A stretch of DNA of 64,000 bases, taken from the NCBI RefSeq assembly GCF_004193775.1, contig NC_041002.1:17231535-17295534 (forward strand). Reading direction: 5' to 3'. This document shows positions 44,820 through 55,841 of this stretch, one piece after another (the first letter of the stretch is position 1; each line of letters starts with the position of its first letter). Made by a program: the position numbers and the translations under genes. The notes under the pieces were generated by a model. It worked only from the letters and a program-made list of their open reading frames with translations. It did no database searches and was not told the origin of the DNA. This DNA comes from Glycine soja. Lineage: Eukaryota; Streptophyta; Magnoliopsida; Fabales; Fabaceae.

Positions 44820-45917
44820 ATGGCCTCTTCAAATCCTTTGTTTCGTGAAGGAAATTCCATTCATAGACCACCCATTTTTAATGGAGAGGGTGACCATTAT
44901 TGGAAAACCCGTATGCAGATTTTTATTGAAGCCATTGATCTAAACATTTGGGAAGCAATAGAAATAGGACCATACATACCCACTGTAGTAGATGTAAGCA
45001 CAAGCACTACAACACAAAAACCTAGAGATAAGTGGATAGAAGAAGATAGAAGAAGAATCCAGTATGATCTCAAAGCCAAAAACATTATTACTTCAACCCC
45101 AGGGATAGATGAGTATTTTAGAGTGTTAAATTGTACAAATGCCAAGGAGATGTGGGATACTCTCCAACTAACACATGAAGGAACCACTGATGTTAAAAGG
45201 TCTAGAGTCAATACCCTTACTCATGAATATGAATTATTTAGGATGAACCCTAATGAAAACATCCATAGCATGCAGAAAAGATTTACACATATAGTAAACC
45301 ACCATGCCTCTTTAGGAAAAATCTTTCCAAATGAAGATTTGATTAACAAAGTTTTAAGATGTTTAAGTAGGGAATGACAACCCAAGGTAACTGCTATTTC
45401 TGAAAGTAAAGATCTCTCTTCCATGTCTCTTGCTACTCTATTTGGAAAATTGCAGGAACATGAGATGGAACTCCAACGTCTTAATCAAAATGAAGAAAAT
45501 GACAAAAAGAAGAGAAGTATAGCCCTTAAAGCCTCATCATCAATGCAAGAAGAAGATTCAAATGATGAAGAAGATTCAAATGATGAAGAAGATTTTTCAT
45601 TCTTTGTGAAGAAATTTCAGAAATTTATTAAGAAAAAAAGAATTGACAGGCGTCAGAACTTCAACAATGGAAGAAAATCACAAGAAGATTCTTAAGTCCT
45701 TAGGTGTTACAAATGCAACCAAATTGGTCACATCAAGGCCAATTGTCCTTCAAATGAAGAATGGCCTGAGAAAAGTGAAAAGAAAAGGTATGATGAAAAA
45801 AGGACCAAGAAAGCCTACATTGCATGGGATGACAATGATTCATCCGATGGTTCAGAAAAGGAGATTAATCTTCTAACCAAGGATTATGAAAGTGATGAGA
45901 ACATTTCTCAAGAATGA
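44820..45917 (+). pseudogene. gag: Sirevirus gag with in-frame stops
   Basis: ATG 44820 gives MASSNPLFREGNSIHRPPIF, the usual start of copia gag (FNGEGDHYWKTRMQIFIEA), then KEMWDTLQLTHEGT and RFTHIVNHHASLGK. TGA at 45375 replaces the Trp of the conserved SREWQPK. A coiled-coil/acidic stretch follows (SNDEEDSNDEEDF duplicated), TAA at 45693, then an intact zinc knuckle CYKCNQIGHIKANC (45705-45746). It ends at TGA 45915-45917. No protease follows. Confidence 0.85.
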
Positions 45918-46380
45918 AAAATAAGGAGAAAAAGTATGATCCTCATCTTTGAAGATCTAGACACCTTAATCATGAAAAAGGTAATATCAAAACCATTCTC
46001 TTATTAAAATTTATCTTAAGTTGAAATTTTTCTTCAATCAATTTGATTATGATGACTAACAAATTTTTTCATTTGTTTGTTTTGATCGTTTGAAATTATG
46101 AGCATGTGTTCTTGATTGATTTTATCTTATTTGCATGAAATTTTCATTCAAATTTTTTAATAATATCTATAATAGTTATTTTTCAATACTTGTGGTTGAT
46201 TGCTTTGATATAATTGAATATCTACATGTTCAATGTTTTTGCATGTTATGATATGTGAATTACATGATTAAGAATCATTCATAAAGTACTTTTTAATATA
46301 GTTTTATTTTGATAATCATTCAAAATTCCTTCTTTTCTAAAAATTCTTTTAGCATTTGTTTTCTAGCTAAAATAACCTCT
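45918..46380. other. T-rich spacer where pol is expected
   Basis: No integrase or RT motif on either strand. Confidence 0.7.
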
Positions 46381-46383
46381 GGT

Positions 46384-46507
46384 AATGTAATCGATTACCA
46401 TAATAATGTAATCAATTACAAGCAATTATTTCTGGCTATGTTGCTCACTAGTAATCGATTACCATATTTGTGTAATCGATTACAACGCGTCCCTGCACCT
46501 ATATATT
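46384..46507 (+). promoter_or_regulatory. Putative internal promoter of the env-like ORF
   Basis: Four copies of GTAATCRATTAC palindromes (46385-46485) stand just before TATATATT (46500-46507), then a pyrimidine-rich leader (46530-46600) and ATG 46686. Palindromes upstream of a TATA box repeat the LTR layout (43495-43735, TATA 43824). Confidence 0.55.
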
Positions 46508-46685
46508 CAAATTTCAAATTCTGAAATCTGCAACTCTCATTTCTCTCGAAAACCCTCGCCCCCAAATCTTTCTTCAGCCATATCTCACTCATTTCTTGTC
46601 CAAATCACTCCCCACAAAGCCCAAGCTTCATCTTTTTTCATTCTCTTTCATTTGAACCAATTGAAATTTCAAATAATCTTTTCAA

Positions 46686-47792
46686 ATGGTGGAACCATCA
46701 AAGAAGTGAAAGGGCACTTCTAGTCGGAGTCAACGGCATTCCGGGTCATAGGAAACACCGATTCCTTCCTCTATTCCCTCTGGATCATTGTTTTCATCTG
46801 AGGAACAGCGGATACGGTACACAAATCTCTTTTCGTCTCGTTCCATTATTGATCCATAATTCATTGATATGGATTTCTTCTCAAATGAGAGTTTTGAATG
46901 CATTCAAGCATTTGAAAACTCCAATCTTATTCCTTTCATGTCTTTAAAATTGCCTGTTTACTCTGAGTTAGTCAAAGCCTTCTATTCAAACTTAGAAATC
47001 CAAGAAGGCACCCTAATGTCTGAAGTTTATGGGATTAAGATGGTCATTGACCAATCCCTATTCTATGATTTAACCCAATTGCCAAGTGAAGGTGTACCAT
47101 TTGAAGGTGCACTGATTGACGATTGGAAGTTTGATTTTTCTGTGCATGATGCCCGCCGATTGGTTTGCACCGACCAAGCGGATATGACCGGAAGACTTCT
47201 TGCCGGTTCATTGGCTTTTGAAAGCCGCATCCTCCATTATCTAATTGTTCGCATCTTGCTTCTGAGATCTTTAAACCTTGCATAGGTTTCTGAAGAAGAT
47301 CTCATTGTTATGTGGGCCTTTCATAAAGTTCTTCAAATTGATTGGGCACATCTTGTTAGATATCGCATGCATAAGGAATTGCGATTGAATGCTCCATTGC
47401 CATATCCACATCTAGTCACTCTCTTCCTTCAACACTTTAACATCCCTCTTGATTCTGAACCTTATGTTCCAATCAAGAGATCCTTCCTAATAGGCGCTTC
47501 AGTCATTGCATCCTTTGGTTATCAAATAGAGCATGATGGCTCTTGAGTGAAAAAAGGTGCTCGACATGTTGGTGAAGAAGGACATGATGGAGAAGATTCA
47601 TCTCTTCTTTCAAAGATTTTGGACAGGTTTGACGGTCTTCAAACCATTGTTGGAGAAAGGTTTGACACTTTGGAATTACAAGTGAACATGTGCTTCAATG
47701 AGATGGAGTCAAGAATCACCAAGGTTGAAGAAGATGTTTCTTATATTCGTTCAAGCTTTGATCTACCACCACCGCCGCCACCATCATCATAG
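46686..47792 (+). pseudogene. Sirevirus env-like ORF, five in-frame stops
   Basis: One frame from ATG 46686 with stops at 46707 (TGA), 46749 (TAG), 46857 (TAA), 47283 (TAG) and 47544 (TGA) and no shift. A Ser-rich basic start is followed by a domain reading PFMSLKLPVYSELVKAFYSN, then GIKMVIDQSLFYDLTQLPSE, then MWAFHKVLQIDWAHLVRYR, a predicted coiled coil (FDTLELQVNMCFNEMESRI) and a proline run (PPPPPP). The FYSN/ID..L..L..P..G spacing resembles Tat ORF3. Sirevirus env-like proteins of unknown function occupy this position; no convincing signal peptide or membrane segment is seen here. Confidence 0.72.
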
Positions 47793-48063
47793 TTTTCTAT
47801 TATTTAATATTACTAGTACTTTGATTTCCAGCCATGTATTTGGCTATATTATTATGATATTTGAACAATTTACTATTTCTTTATTTGCATGGTATGTTTG
47901 AACAAAAATTAATTATGTTATTTGACTATGTGGTTTTTATATATTTGATCTATTCATGGTTCTTGCTTCATGATTTGGTTTATACTTTTCCATGAATGTT
48001 GTGTGGATGCTTAGTTGTATTTGAATGCTTCAAACTTGTTACACACTTTGGCTTTTTGTTGAT

Positions 48064-48246
48064 GCCAAAGGGGGAGAGAAATAGGGATTAAATCAATAAC
48101 TCACATGAGTAATCAACTTAATTTTAAGAGAAGCATAAATTCAAAAACAAAGGGGGAGAATGGAAATTTATGAGAGTGATCGACTAGGAAAAAGTGTGTG
48201 TGTGTTTCTTGATTTCAGAAATTGTCATCATCAAAAAAGGGGAGAT
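48064..48246 (+). promoter_or_regulatory. Three polypurine tracts of Sirevirus type
   Basis: GCCAAAGGGGGAGAG (48064-48078), AACAAAGGGGGAGAA (48146-48160) and AAAAAAGGGGAGAT (48233-48246), the last adjoining the 3' LTR. Sireviruses characteristically have several conserved tracts. The interval 47793-48063 is noncoding. Confidence 0.85.
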
Positions 48247-48766
48247 TGTAGAAGCAAGCATCATGATGAATCAAGATTGATTCAAAGAAGTTTTGATGAT
48301 AACAAAGGTGATGACAAAAAGCTCAAAAGTCAAGAACACTTCATGATAACAAAGATGATGATCTCAAGAATCAAAGAATGAGTTCAAGATTGAATCAAGA
48401 ACACTTCAAGGTTCAAGAGGAAATTTGATTTCAAGAATCAAGAATCAAGTTTCAAGATTCAAGTTCCAAGAATCAAGATCAAGATTCAAGACACAAGATT
48501 CAAGAATCAAGAGAAGACTTAATCAAGATAAGTATTAAAAAGTTTTTTCAAAAACTGAGTAGCACATGAATTTTTCTCAAAACCTTTTACCAAAGAGTTT
48601 TTACTCTCTAGTAATCGATTACCAGATTGTTGTAATTCAAATTCAAATGTGAAGAGTCACATCCTTTCACAAAAAAGCTTTGTGTAATCGATTACACTGA
48701 TTTGGTAATCGATTACCAGTGATAGTTTCTAAACAAATCAAAAGATGTAACTCTTCAAATAGTTTT
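48247..48766 (+). repeat. Truncated 3' LTR of the non-autonomous Sirevirus
   Basis: Matches the 5' LTR from TGTAGAAGCAAGC but lacks about 130 bases between the gattaccagattgttgtaatt (48608-48637) and aattcaaatgtgaag blocks, as if deleted between short repeats. It ends at agttttt where different sequence begins (TGTGGCGTCCC, 48767). Confidence 0.85.
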
Positions 48767-49331
48767 TGTGGCGTCCCTAAATAATGACTGGTTTAATAGT
48801 AATAAATTAAATAGCAAAAACCATGGGAATTTTTTTTTTCTTTTTCTTTTCTCTCTCTTTTTCACAGTAATTAAATTCAGAAGGAAAATTATCACTATAG
48901 AGTCCTGAATGGCCAGTTCACAACTCTATTTGGAGTCATTTCTTTCTAATCACTCATAACCTCTAAACTATTTTGCTCTTTCAAAAGAAAAATATACCAG
49001 CCATCATTTTAGGTCGTCACGTGAAAAATAATAAAATGCGGTCGATAAACTCTTTTCAATAAAGTTTGTTAACACTTACTTTTCCAATAACAAGATTAAA
49101 CATACTTACATTCATAATCTAAAACTGTCCAAAATATGGGAGTTTGCAAAATACATAGTGACATCCAGAGCAAAGGTATCAACTGTGGTGGCTTCAGCCA
49201 CATATATACAATCATCAAAATTTCTATATAATAGGTCTACCCACCCAAAAATCAAAAGAGTAAACCTAGCAGTGTGAACTAGATACACCCACCCACAAAA
49301 AGTATGTACTCCTAGTCTAAGGAGCCGTCTG

Positions 49332-49763
49332 CTACGATGAAGAGTCATCATTATTCGCTGTCCCTCCAGGGCCGCTCTCCTCTGTAGAGTCCGCCTCAGA
49401 TGCTGACATGACATCCTCTGGAAAATCAACATCAAGGAGTGGGTCTTCATCATCCTCAGGTAAGTCAAGATTATCCACAGCAGGTTCAGGGGGTAACTCC
49501 TCTGGGTCCTCTTCAGGATCTTCTTCAGAGGATGACACCTCTATCACTTGAACTGGCTCCACTTGTTGATATGGAGTAGGTGTAGGTAGTATCCACTCCA
49601 CAGGCTGCTGAAGTGTACGTGCGGGTTCCTCCGGATGTAGTAATGAAGTAGCAGTGAGTCGAATTGTGCCACAGAATCGGCACTTCTCATTGCCTTCGAG
49701 GGTCTCCCAAACTCCCCCTAGGCACTCCATCACCACGCGATCATGGATTAACTGTGCTGCCAT
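49332..49763 (-). CDS. Small acidic hypothetical protein in unassigned element
   Basis: 143 codons, intact. N-terminal ~50 residues are globular with one CRFCG motif (HDRVVMECLGGVWETLEG); then a Pro/Gln-rich linker and a long acidic Ser/Glu/Asp/Pro tail (VIEVSSSEEDPEEDPEELPP). On its own strand the ATG follows an acceptor-like TTTCTTGTAG by six bases, and a palindrome cluster lies farther upstream (49885-50200). Not recognised. Most likely an accessory ORF of a retrotransposon rather than a host gene. Confidence 0.45.
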   Translation of the reverse strand: MAAQLIHDRVVMECLGGVWETLEGNEKCRFCGTIRLTATSLLHPEEPARTLQQPVEWILPTPTPYQQVEPVQVIEVSSSEEDPEEDPEELPPEPAVDNLDLPEDDEDPLLDVDFPEDVMSASEADSTEESGPGGTANNDDSSS

Positions 49764-49884
49764 CGCGATCTACAAGAAATAAAAAGAAGAGGGTAGACTC
49801 TTTCACAAGAAATCTAACTACAGGCAGCAATACAATGCGTCCCATAACGGCTACGCATAGTCAAAATATCCTTCTCAAGGGATT

Positions 49885-50200
49885 TCCTATCTGGTAATCG
49901 ATTACCAAAGTATGTAATCGATTACCAGTGCTCAAACTCGAATTACACAACTTTTGCACATGGAAACCTACAAATTACACTGTGTAATCGATTACACCTA
50001 AATGGTAATCGATTACCAGTGTCCTATCTCCCTGTGTAATCGATTACACCCAACTAGTAATCGATTACCAGTGCCCTGTTACTCTGTGTAATCGATTACA
50101 CACAATTGGTAATCGATTACCAGAGGCCATTTTAACATCTTGTCTCCATTTTTAAGCCTTGTAATCAATTACACACCCTTGGTAATCGATTACCAGTGGC
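49885..50200. repeat. Dense cluster of ATCGAT palindromes
   Basis: About ten GGTAATCGATTACC or TGTAATCGATTACA sites alternate at roughly 35-bp spacing (for example tgtgtaatcgattacacc then tggtaatcgattaccag). Confidence 0.9.
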
Positions 50201-51636
50201 CAAATTCCAGATACCACTCAAGATTCATAGCTGGCCAACCGCCACACAAGCCTCCTTGCTTCGTGGTCTTTGTTCTTTTATTGGTTGACTGCTAGGAGCT
50301 CGCCTGTTTAGGTACGTCACAGGTTCTCACTGACTGACTATGCCCAGGTTGGGTCGGGATTGGTCAAGCTTGGTTTTGGGCAATAACACTCCACCTGACG
50401 TCCCCAAGGTCTCCTGACCCCCGCGACATATCTCCAGGTACCACTCTGTGGTCAACAAACAAAAGTAGGAAGACTGAATCTTCCACGCTTTCTCACATCA
50501 AGCTTAGTGGATTATGGGACACCCGTCATATGTGGTACTAGGTGGCGATCGGGCGATGGCGCAAATCAACTCTCCCACTTTCACAAATCAAACATTAACG
50601 TACCATCCTCAGTTGCCCACCTTCAAATTGAGCTCACGCACTCCCACGTAGCCCTTATCCTCGTTCCTCTCAACACCGGGTCCCCATCAACCCCTCCAAG
50701 CTTCCACAATATCCAAGCAATTCAATTTCCAGATATCATGAACTACCCTAAACCAAGAAAATAGGGCAGAGGCAGAAAACTCTGCCCAAAACACATTCAC
50801 ATATTACAGCTTTCCTTACTCATATATGCCAGTAACATTTTCTTCGTTCCGATTTGTTAACTATTGGATCGACTTAAAAATTTTACTGGAGGTTCCTAGT
50901 ACATAAGTCTACATCTTGACCGTTGGGATCTGCTAGAAAATGTCTAGAACACAATATGCACTACCTTTCCCATAACCAGCAATGCACAAGCATTTGTTTG
51001 CACACAATCAAAAATCTGCTGCACAATTCAACAACATTTTTGTACATAATAGGGAAGATTTCGAAATCCATCTTGCCCACATCCAATTTTGCTCAAATTG
51101 GATCCTACAAGTCCTAAATCATGTATAAATTATATTTAAACCAAAAACAAGCTTCAGACCAAGGCAATTCAAAATCTAGGTATCCAAAACCCATCAATTT
51201 AGTGGATTTTCAAGGTTTGAGAAGTGAAAATGAGAATGGGGTAATTTTGGAGTAAAATCTCATCTCAAACAAGTCTATAACATTAATTTAGACTTGCTCA
51301 AACTGATTTTAAGGCAAAAACTCCACTGATTCAAAATTTGACCCCTCAACACCCAATTTACCCTAGAAATGGCTCTTGCTTTCACCTTTGTCACTCATTT
51401 TTTTCTCATTTGCTCTGCCCAAGCTTACCTACAAGTCCTAATTGACATTCTAAACTAGAATCAACTCACTTTAGACTCCAATTTACACTAACCCCAAATT
51501 TAGCTTCTCTAACCCTCAAAATCTCACACTTTTCTACCTACAACATTGTCATTCTCACATTTAACCCTAAATTAACTTTCCCCATCATCTCTACCAGTTT
51601 TCTATCAAAAATTTCAGAACACAAACATCACAAATT

Positions 51637-52110
51637 TGTGTTCTATGCCATACTCATCACAAAGCATTTCAAAATCATTGTTTTCAAATTCACCTCCATG
51701 ATCACTTCTGATGGAGATGATTTTGAGATTCTTTTTGTTTTGAATGACTTTGGCAAGCCTTCTAAATGCATGAAATGCATCATTCTTATGAGTAAGAAAT
51801 AAGGTCCAAGTATATCTAGAATAATCATCAACAATTACTAATGACTTCCACCAAAACTCATGACTCTAGATGGTCCAAACAAATCCATGTGTAATAATTG
51901 CAATGGTTGAGTGGTAGAAACAATATTTTTAGATTTAAAGGATACTTTTGTTTGTTTACCTTTTTGGCATGCATCACATAACTTATCTTTTTCAAATTTT
52001 AATCTAGGCAATCCAATAACTAGATCTTTTCAAATTAACCTATTTAGATGATCCATGTTAATATGAGCAATTCTCTTATGCCATAACCATGGATCACAGT
52101 CTTTACTTAA
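51637..52110 (-). pseudogene. Copia integrase N-terminal fragment, unit 2
   Basis: Minus strand carries the pre-integrase region ([20 protein letters not shown]) and the integrase zinc-finger region ([20 protein letters not shown]), followed by the SRVMSFGG stretch and the downstream text also found at 55690-55841. Near 51845 seven bases present at 61206-61212 are missing, which shifts the frame. It ends abruptly at 51637. Its left neighbour on the minus strand is the LTR fragment 52111-53041, through the same junction as at 61480/61481. Confidence 0.8.
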
Positions 52111-53041
52111 ATAGCACAAGTTTTCAAGGTTTGGAAAACCAGAAAACTTCAGAAAGCTTTTGGTACAAAGAAGAAGAAGAAGTTCAAAGAGAGTCAAGGC
52201 TTGTAAAGGATTGATTGGAAAAGTAAAGTATTCAAGATGATTGAAATGCAAAACAAAGCCTTGCTTTTATAGACTCTTCATGCTGGTCAAGAAGACCATT
52301 TAGAAGAGTTATAACTTTTAGAAAAACTTAAAACCAATTTGAAAAAGTCAAAAACCTTTTGAAGAGTTACATCTTTTGATTTATTCAGAAACAATCACTG
52401 GTAATCGATTACCAAATTAGTGTAATCGATTACACAAAGCATTTAAGTGAAAGGATGTGACTTTTCACATTTGAATTTGAATTTCAACGTTCAAGGACAC
52501 TGGTAATCAATTACCAAAACATTGTAATCGATTACAACCTTTTTGAAAATAATTGGAACATTGTAAATTCAGTTTGAAAACTTTTTCAAACTCATTTTGC
52601 TATTGGTAATCGATTACAACAATATGGTAATCGATTACCAGAGAGTAAAAACTCTTTGGTAAAAGGTTTTGTAAAAAATTCATGTGCTATTCAAAGTTTT
52701 GAAAAACTTTTTAATACGTATCTTGATTGAGTCTTTTCTTTATTCTTGAATCTTGAGTCTTGAATCTTGATCTTGATTCTTGAGATCTTGAACCTTGAAT
52801 CTTGATTCTTGAATCTTGATTCTTGATTCTAGGCTTTCTTCTTGAGTCTTGAATTCTTCTTGATTCTTTTCTTGAACTCTTGACTTGTTCTTGATTCACT
52901 TGAGATGTTCTTTGATTCACTTGAGTTGTTCTTTGATCTTTGAGCTTTTTGTTCATCATCTTTGTCATCATATTTTGTTGTCATCATTGTTATCATCAAA
53001 ACACCTTTGAATCACATTCACCATGAAGCCTTGCTTCTACA
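52111..53041 (-). repeat. Sirevirus LTR fragment, unit 2 (follows polypurine tracts)
   Basis: 931 bp of LTR start (minus: TGTAGAAGCAAGG...) lacking its 3' half; joined at actttacttaa|atagcacaag to integrase sequence with an AA overlap. Contains the palindromes (52395-52640) and TATAAAAG on the minus strand (52264-52271). Nearly identical to 61481-62397. Confidence 0.85.
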
Positions 53042-53225
53042 ATCTCCCCCTTTTTGATGATGACAACTTTTGAAATCAAGAAACACACACACACTTTTTC
53101 CTAGTCGATTATTCTCATAAATTATCCCCCTTTGTTTTTGAATTTATGCTTATCTTAAAAATAAGTTGATTACTCATGTGAGTTCTTGATTTAATCCCAT
53201 TTCTCTCCCCCTTTGGCATCAACAA
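53042..53225 (-). promoter_or_regulatory. Three polypurine tracts of the copia element
   Basis: Plus-strand complements ATCTCCCCCTTTTT (53042), TTATCCCCCTTTGTTTTT (53126) and CTCTCCCCCTTTGGCATC (53203) reproduce the Sirevirus multi-tract arrangement on the minus strand. 53226-53459 is noncoding. Confidence 0.8.
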
Positions 53226-53459
53226 AAAGCCAAAGTGCGTATCAAATAAATTTAATTTAAACATCCATACAATGTTCATAAAAAAATATCAACCAAATCA
53301 TGAAGCAAGAAGCAAGAACCATGAAACCATGAAGCAAACAACCATGCATAGATTAATTATAAACTCCACATAGTCAAATAACATACTTAATATTTGTTCA
53401 AACATACCATGCAAATAGGGAAATGATAAATTGTTCAAATAACATAATAATATAGAGAA

Positions 53460-55841
53460 TTATTTTGATAAGTCACTAACATCTATTAGTCCTAATTCTC
53501 TTCTAATGTTATAGAAGGTATCTTTACTTAGTGGTTTTGTAAAGATGTCTGCAAGTTGATTTTTAGTATCTACAAACTCTAAAACAACATCACCTTTTAA
53601 AACATGATCTCTAATAAAATGATGCCTAATTTCTATATGCTTGGTTCTAGAGTGAAGAACTGGATTTTTAGATATGTTTATGGAACTTGTGTTGTCACAT
53701 TTTATTGGAATGTGATCTAATACTATTCCATAGTCAGATAGTTGTTGCTTCATCCATAAAATATGTGCCCAACAACTACCAGCAGAAATATATTCTGCTT
53801 TTGCTGTGGATAATGCTACACTATTTTGTTTCTTGCTATTCCAAGAAACAAGTGCAGATCCTATGAATTGACATGTACCACTAGTGCTCTTCCAATCTGT
53901 TTTTGATCCAGCAAAATTTGAATCTGAGTATCCTACTAGGTTGCATAAAGAATTCTCAGGATACCATAATCCTAAACTAACTGTTCCTAATAAATATCTT
54001 ATAATTCTTTTTACTGCCATTAAATGTGAAAACTTTGGATCTGATTGAAATCTTGCACACATGCATACACTAAACATAATGTCTAGCCTACTTGCAGATA
54101 AGTAAAGTAGAGATCCAATCATACCTCTGTATTGCTTTGGATCAACAGGTTGACCGGATTCATCTTTCTCAAGATAACAACTTGTATTCATAGGGGTAGC
54201 CAAGTGTTTTGAATTTTCTATTCCAAATCTCTTAATGAGTTCTTTGCAATATTTTGCTTGATTGACGAAGATCCCATCATTTGTTTGTTTGATTTGTAGT
54301 CCAAGAAAGTAATTTAACTCACCCATCATGGACATCTCAAACTCACTTTGCATATCAATAGAAAACTCCTTGCACAAAGATTCATTAGTAGATCCAAAAA
54401 TTATATCATCAACATAAATTTGCACTAACAAGATATCATTATCCTTCCTTTTTATGAATAAGGTAGTATATACTTTCCCTCTAGTAAAATTCTTTTCTAA
54501 TAGAAATTTACTTAATCTTTCATACCAAGCCCTAGGTGCTTGTTTTAGGCAATAAAGTGCCTTCTTTAATCTATAGACATGGTCTAGTTTTTGTGAATCT
54601 TCAAACCCAGGAGGTTGTTCCACATATACCTCCTCCTGAATTAGACCATTTAAGAAAGCACTTTTGACATCCATTTGATATAGTTTAAAATTCATAATAG
54701 ATGCATATGCTAATAACATCCTAATGGCTTCTAATATAGCTACAGGTGCAAAAGTTTCTTCATAGTCTATACCTTCTTCTTGGTTATATCCTTTTGCTAC
54801 AAGTCTAGCTTTATTCCTAATTACTATACCATTTTCATCCAATTTATTTCTAAATACCCATTTAGTTCCTATGATTGGATAATCTGAAGGTTTTTCTACT
54901 AATTCCCATACATCATTTCTTTCAAATTGATTTAATTCTTCTTTCATAGCTACTATCCAATGGTCATCTATAATAGCTTCTTTAAAGTTTTTAGGTTCTA
55001 TTAATGAAACAAATGCCATATTATTGCATAAATCTTTAAGAGAGTGTCTAGTTGTTACTCCTTTTGAAATATCACCGATGATGTTATCAAGAGGATGATT
55101 TCTCGAAGTTTTCCATTCTTTAGGAAGATTATCATTTTCTTGTGCTGTGTCATCTTGATCATCCTTGTCTTCATCATCTCTCTTTCTTTTCAGATTTCTT
55201 TCTTCATTTTGAGTATCTTCCAAAGTATCTACAATATCATCAACAAACTCCTTTCTCGGGGAGGTAATGTTAGTTTCATCAAAAGTAGCATGTATTGATT
55301 CCTCAATTGTCATAGTTCTTTTGTTGTATATTCTAAATGCTTTACTATGTAAGGAATACCCAAGGAAGATACCCTCATCTGCCTTGGCATCAAACTTTCC
55401 TAGACTTTCTTTACCATTGTTTGGAACAAAACATTTACATCCAAAAACATGTAAGTGTGCAATATTTGATTTTCTATTGTTAAAAAGTTCATATGGGGTT
55501 TTCTTAAGAATAGGTCTAATTAAGGCTCTGTTCATAATATAACATGCGGTGTTAACTGCTTCTGCCCAAAAATATTTTGGAAGAGGTGTGTCATTTAAAA
55601 GAGTTCTAGCAATTTCTTCTAGGGCTCTATTTTTCCTTTCTACTACTCCATTTTGTTGGGGTGTCCTTGGTGCAGAAAAGTTGTGTTCTACGCCATACTC
55701 ATCACAAAACATTTCAAAATCATTGTTTTCAAATTCACCTCCATGATCACTTCTGATGGAGATGATTTTGAGATTCTTTTTGTTTTGAATGACTTTGGCA
55801 AGCCTTCTAAATGCATGAAATGCATCATTCTTATGAGTAAG
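53460..55841 (-). CDS. pol: Sirevirus pol: integrase C-terminal part, reverse transcriptase, RNase H
   Basis: Continuous open frame of about 794 codons on the minus strand, plus 7-8 codons from the adjacent Athila LTR that supply an ATG. Integrase core: [15 protein letters not shown] and [19 protein letters not shown] (second Asp and Glu of DDE present). [37 protein letters not shown] and catalytic YVDD at about 54405-54416. RNase [48 protein letters not shown]. No stops or shifts, so it is a recently active-type copy, but it is cut from its gag, protease and integrase start, the last of which lies across the Athila insertion at 61155-61480. Confidence 0.92.
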   Translation of the reverse strand, partial: LTHKNDAFHAFRRLAKVIQNKKNLKIISIRSDHGGEFENNDFEMFCDEYGVEHNFSAPRTPQQNGVVERKNRALEEIARTLLNDTPLPKYFWAEAVNTACYIMNRALIRPILKKTPYELFNNRKSNIAHLHVFGCKCFVPNNGKESLGKFDAKADEGIFLGYSLHSKAFRIYNKRTMTIEESIHATFDETNITSPRKEFVDDIVDTLEDTQNEERNLKRKRDDEDKDDQDDTAQENDNLPKEWKTSRNHPLDNIIGDISKGVTTRHSLKDLCNNMAFVSLIEPKNFKEAIIDDHWIVAMKEELNQFERNDVWELVEKPSDYPIIGTKWVFRNKLDENGIVIRNKARLVAKGYNQEEGIDYEETFAPVAILEAIRMLLAYASIMNFKLYQMDVKSAFLNGLIQEEVYVEQPPGFEDSQKLDHVYRLKKALYCLKQAPRAWYERLSKFLLEKNFTRGKVYTTLFIKRKDNDILLVQIYVDDIIFGSTNESLCKEFSIDMQSEFEMSMMGELNYFLGLQIKQTNDGIFVNQAKYCKELIKRFGIENSKHLATPMNTSCYLEKDESGQPVDPKQYRGMIGSLLYLSASRLDIMFSVCMCARFQSDPKFSHLMAVKRIIRYLLGTVSLGLWYPENSLCNLVGYSDSNFAGSKTDWKSTSGTCQFIGSALVSWNSKKQNSVALSTAKAEYISAGSCWAHILWMKQQLSDYGIVLDHIPIKCDNTSSINISKNPVLHSRTKHIEIRHHFIRDHVLKGDVVLEFVDTKNQLADIFTKPLSKDTFYNIRRELGLIDVSDLSK

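Larger units (their letters stand above)
43124..48766 (+). mobile_element. Non-autonomous Sirevirus: LTR, gag, env-like ORF, no pol
   Basis: Ty1/copia element with 5' LTR, initiator-tRNA primer site, gag, env-like ORF, three polypurine tracts and a truncated 3' LTR. Multiple polypurine tracts and the env-like ORF are Sirevirus features. The whole protease-integrase-RT-RNaseH region expected between gag and env-like is absent: gag ends near 45917 and the env-like ORF begins at 46686. The 3' LTR is cut at 48766. Confidence 0.85.
48767..51636 (-). other. Unassigned 2.9-kb insertion, LTR-retrotransposon-like
   Basis: Begins TGTGGCGTCCC. The minus strand of 51600-50800 reads like a long LTR or leader of a chromovirus-type Ty3/gypsy element (phrases such as agatcccaacggtcaagat). 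A candidate end ...CTACCA at 51596 followed by GTTTT (51597-51601) matches GTTTT at 48762-48766, but the sequence beyond does not resume the Sirevirus LTR, so this may be chance. Contains a palindrome cluster and one minus-strand ORF, listed separately. 50230-51590 shows no gene. Confidence 0.4.

Noticed and set aside
46686..47792. Genuine viral envelope glycoprotein
   Set aside because: No clear signal peptide or transmembrane segment and five stops. 'Env-like' here denotes position; similarity is to plant transposon ORFs.
48762..51601. Complete element with GTTTT target duplication
   Set aside because: The five-base match is low-complexity and the Sirevirus LTR does not resume after it.
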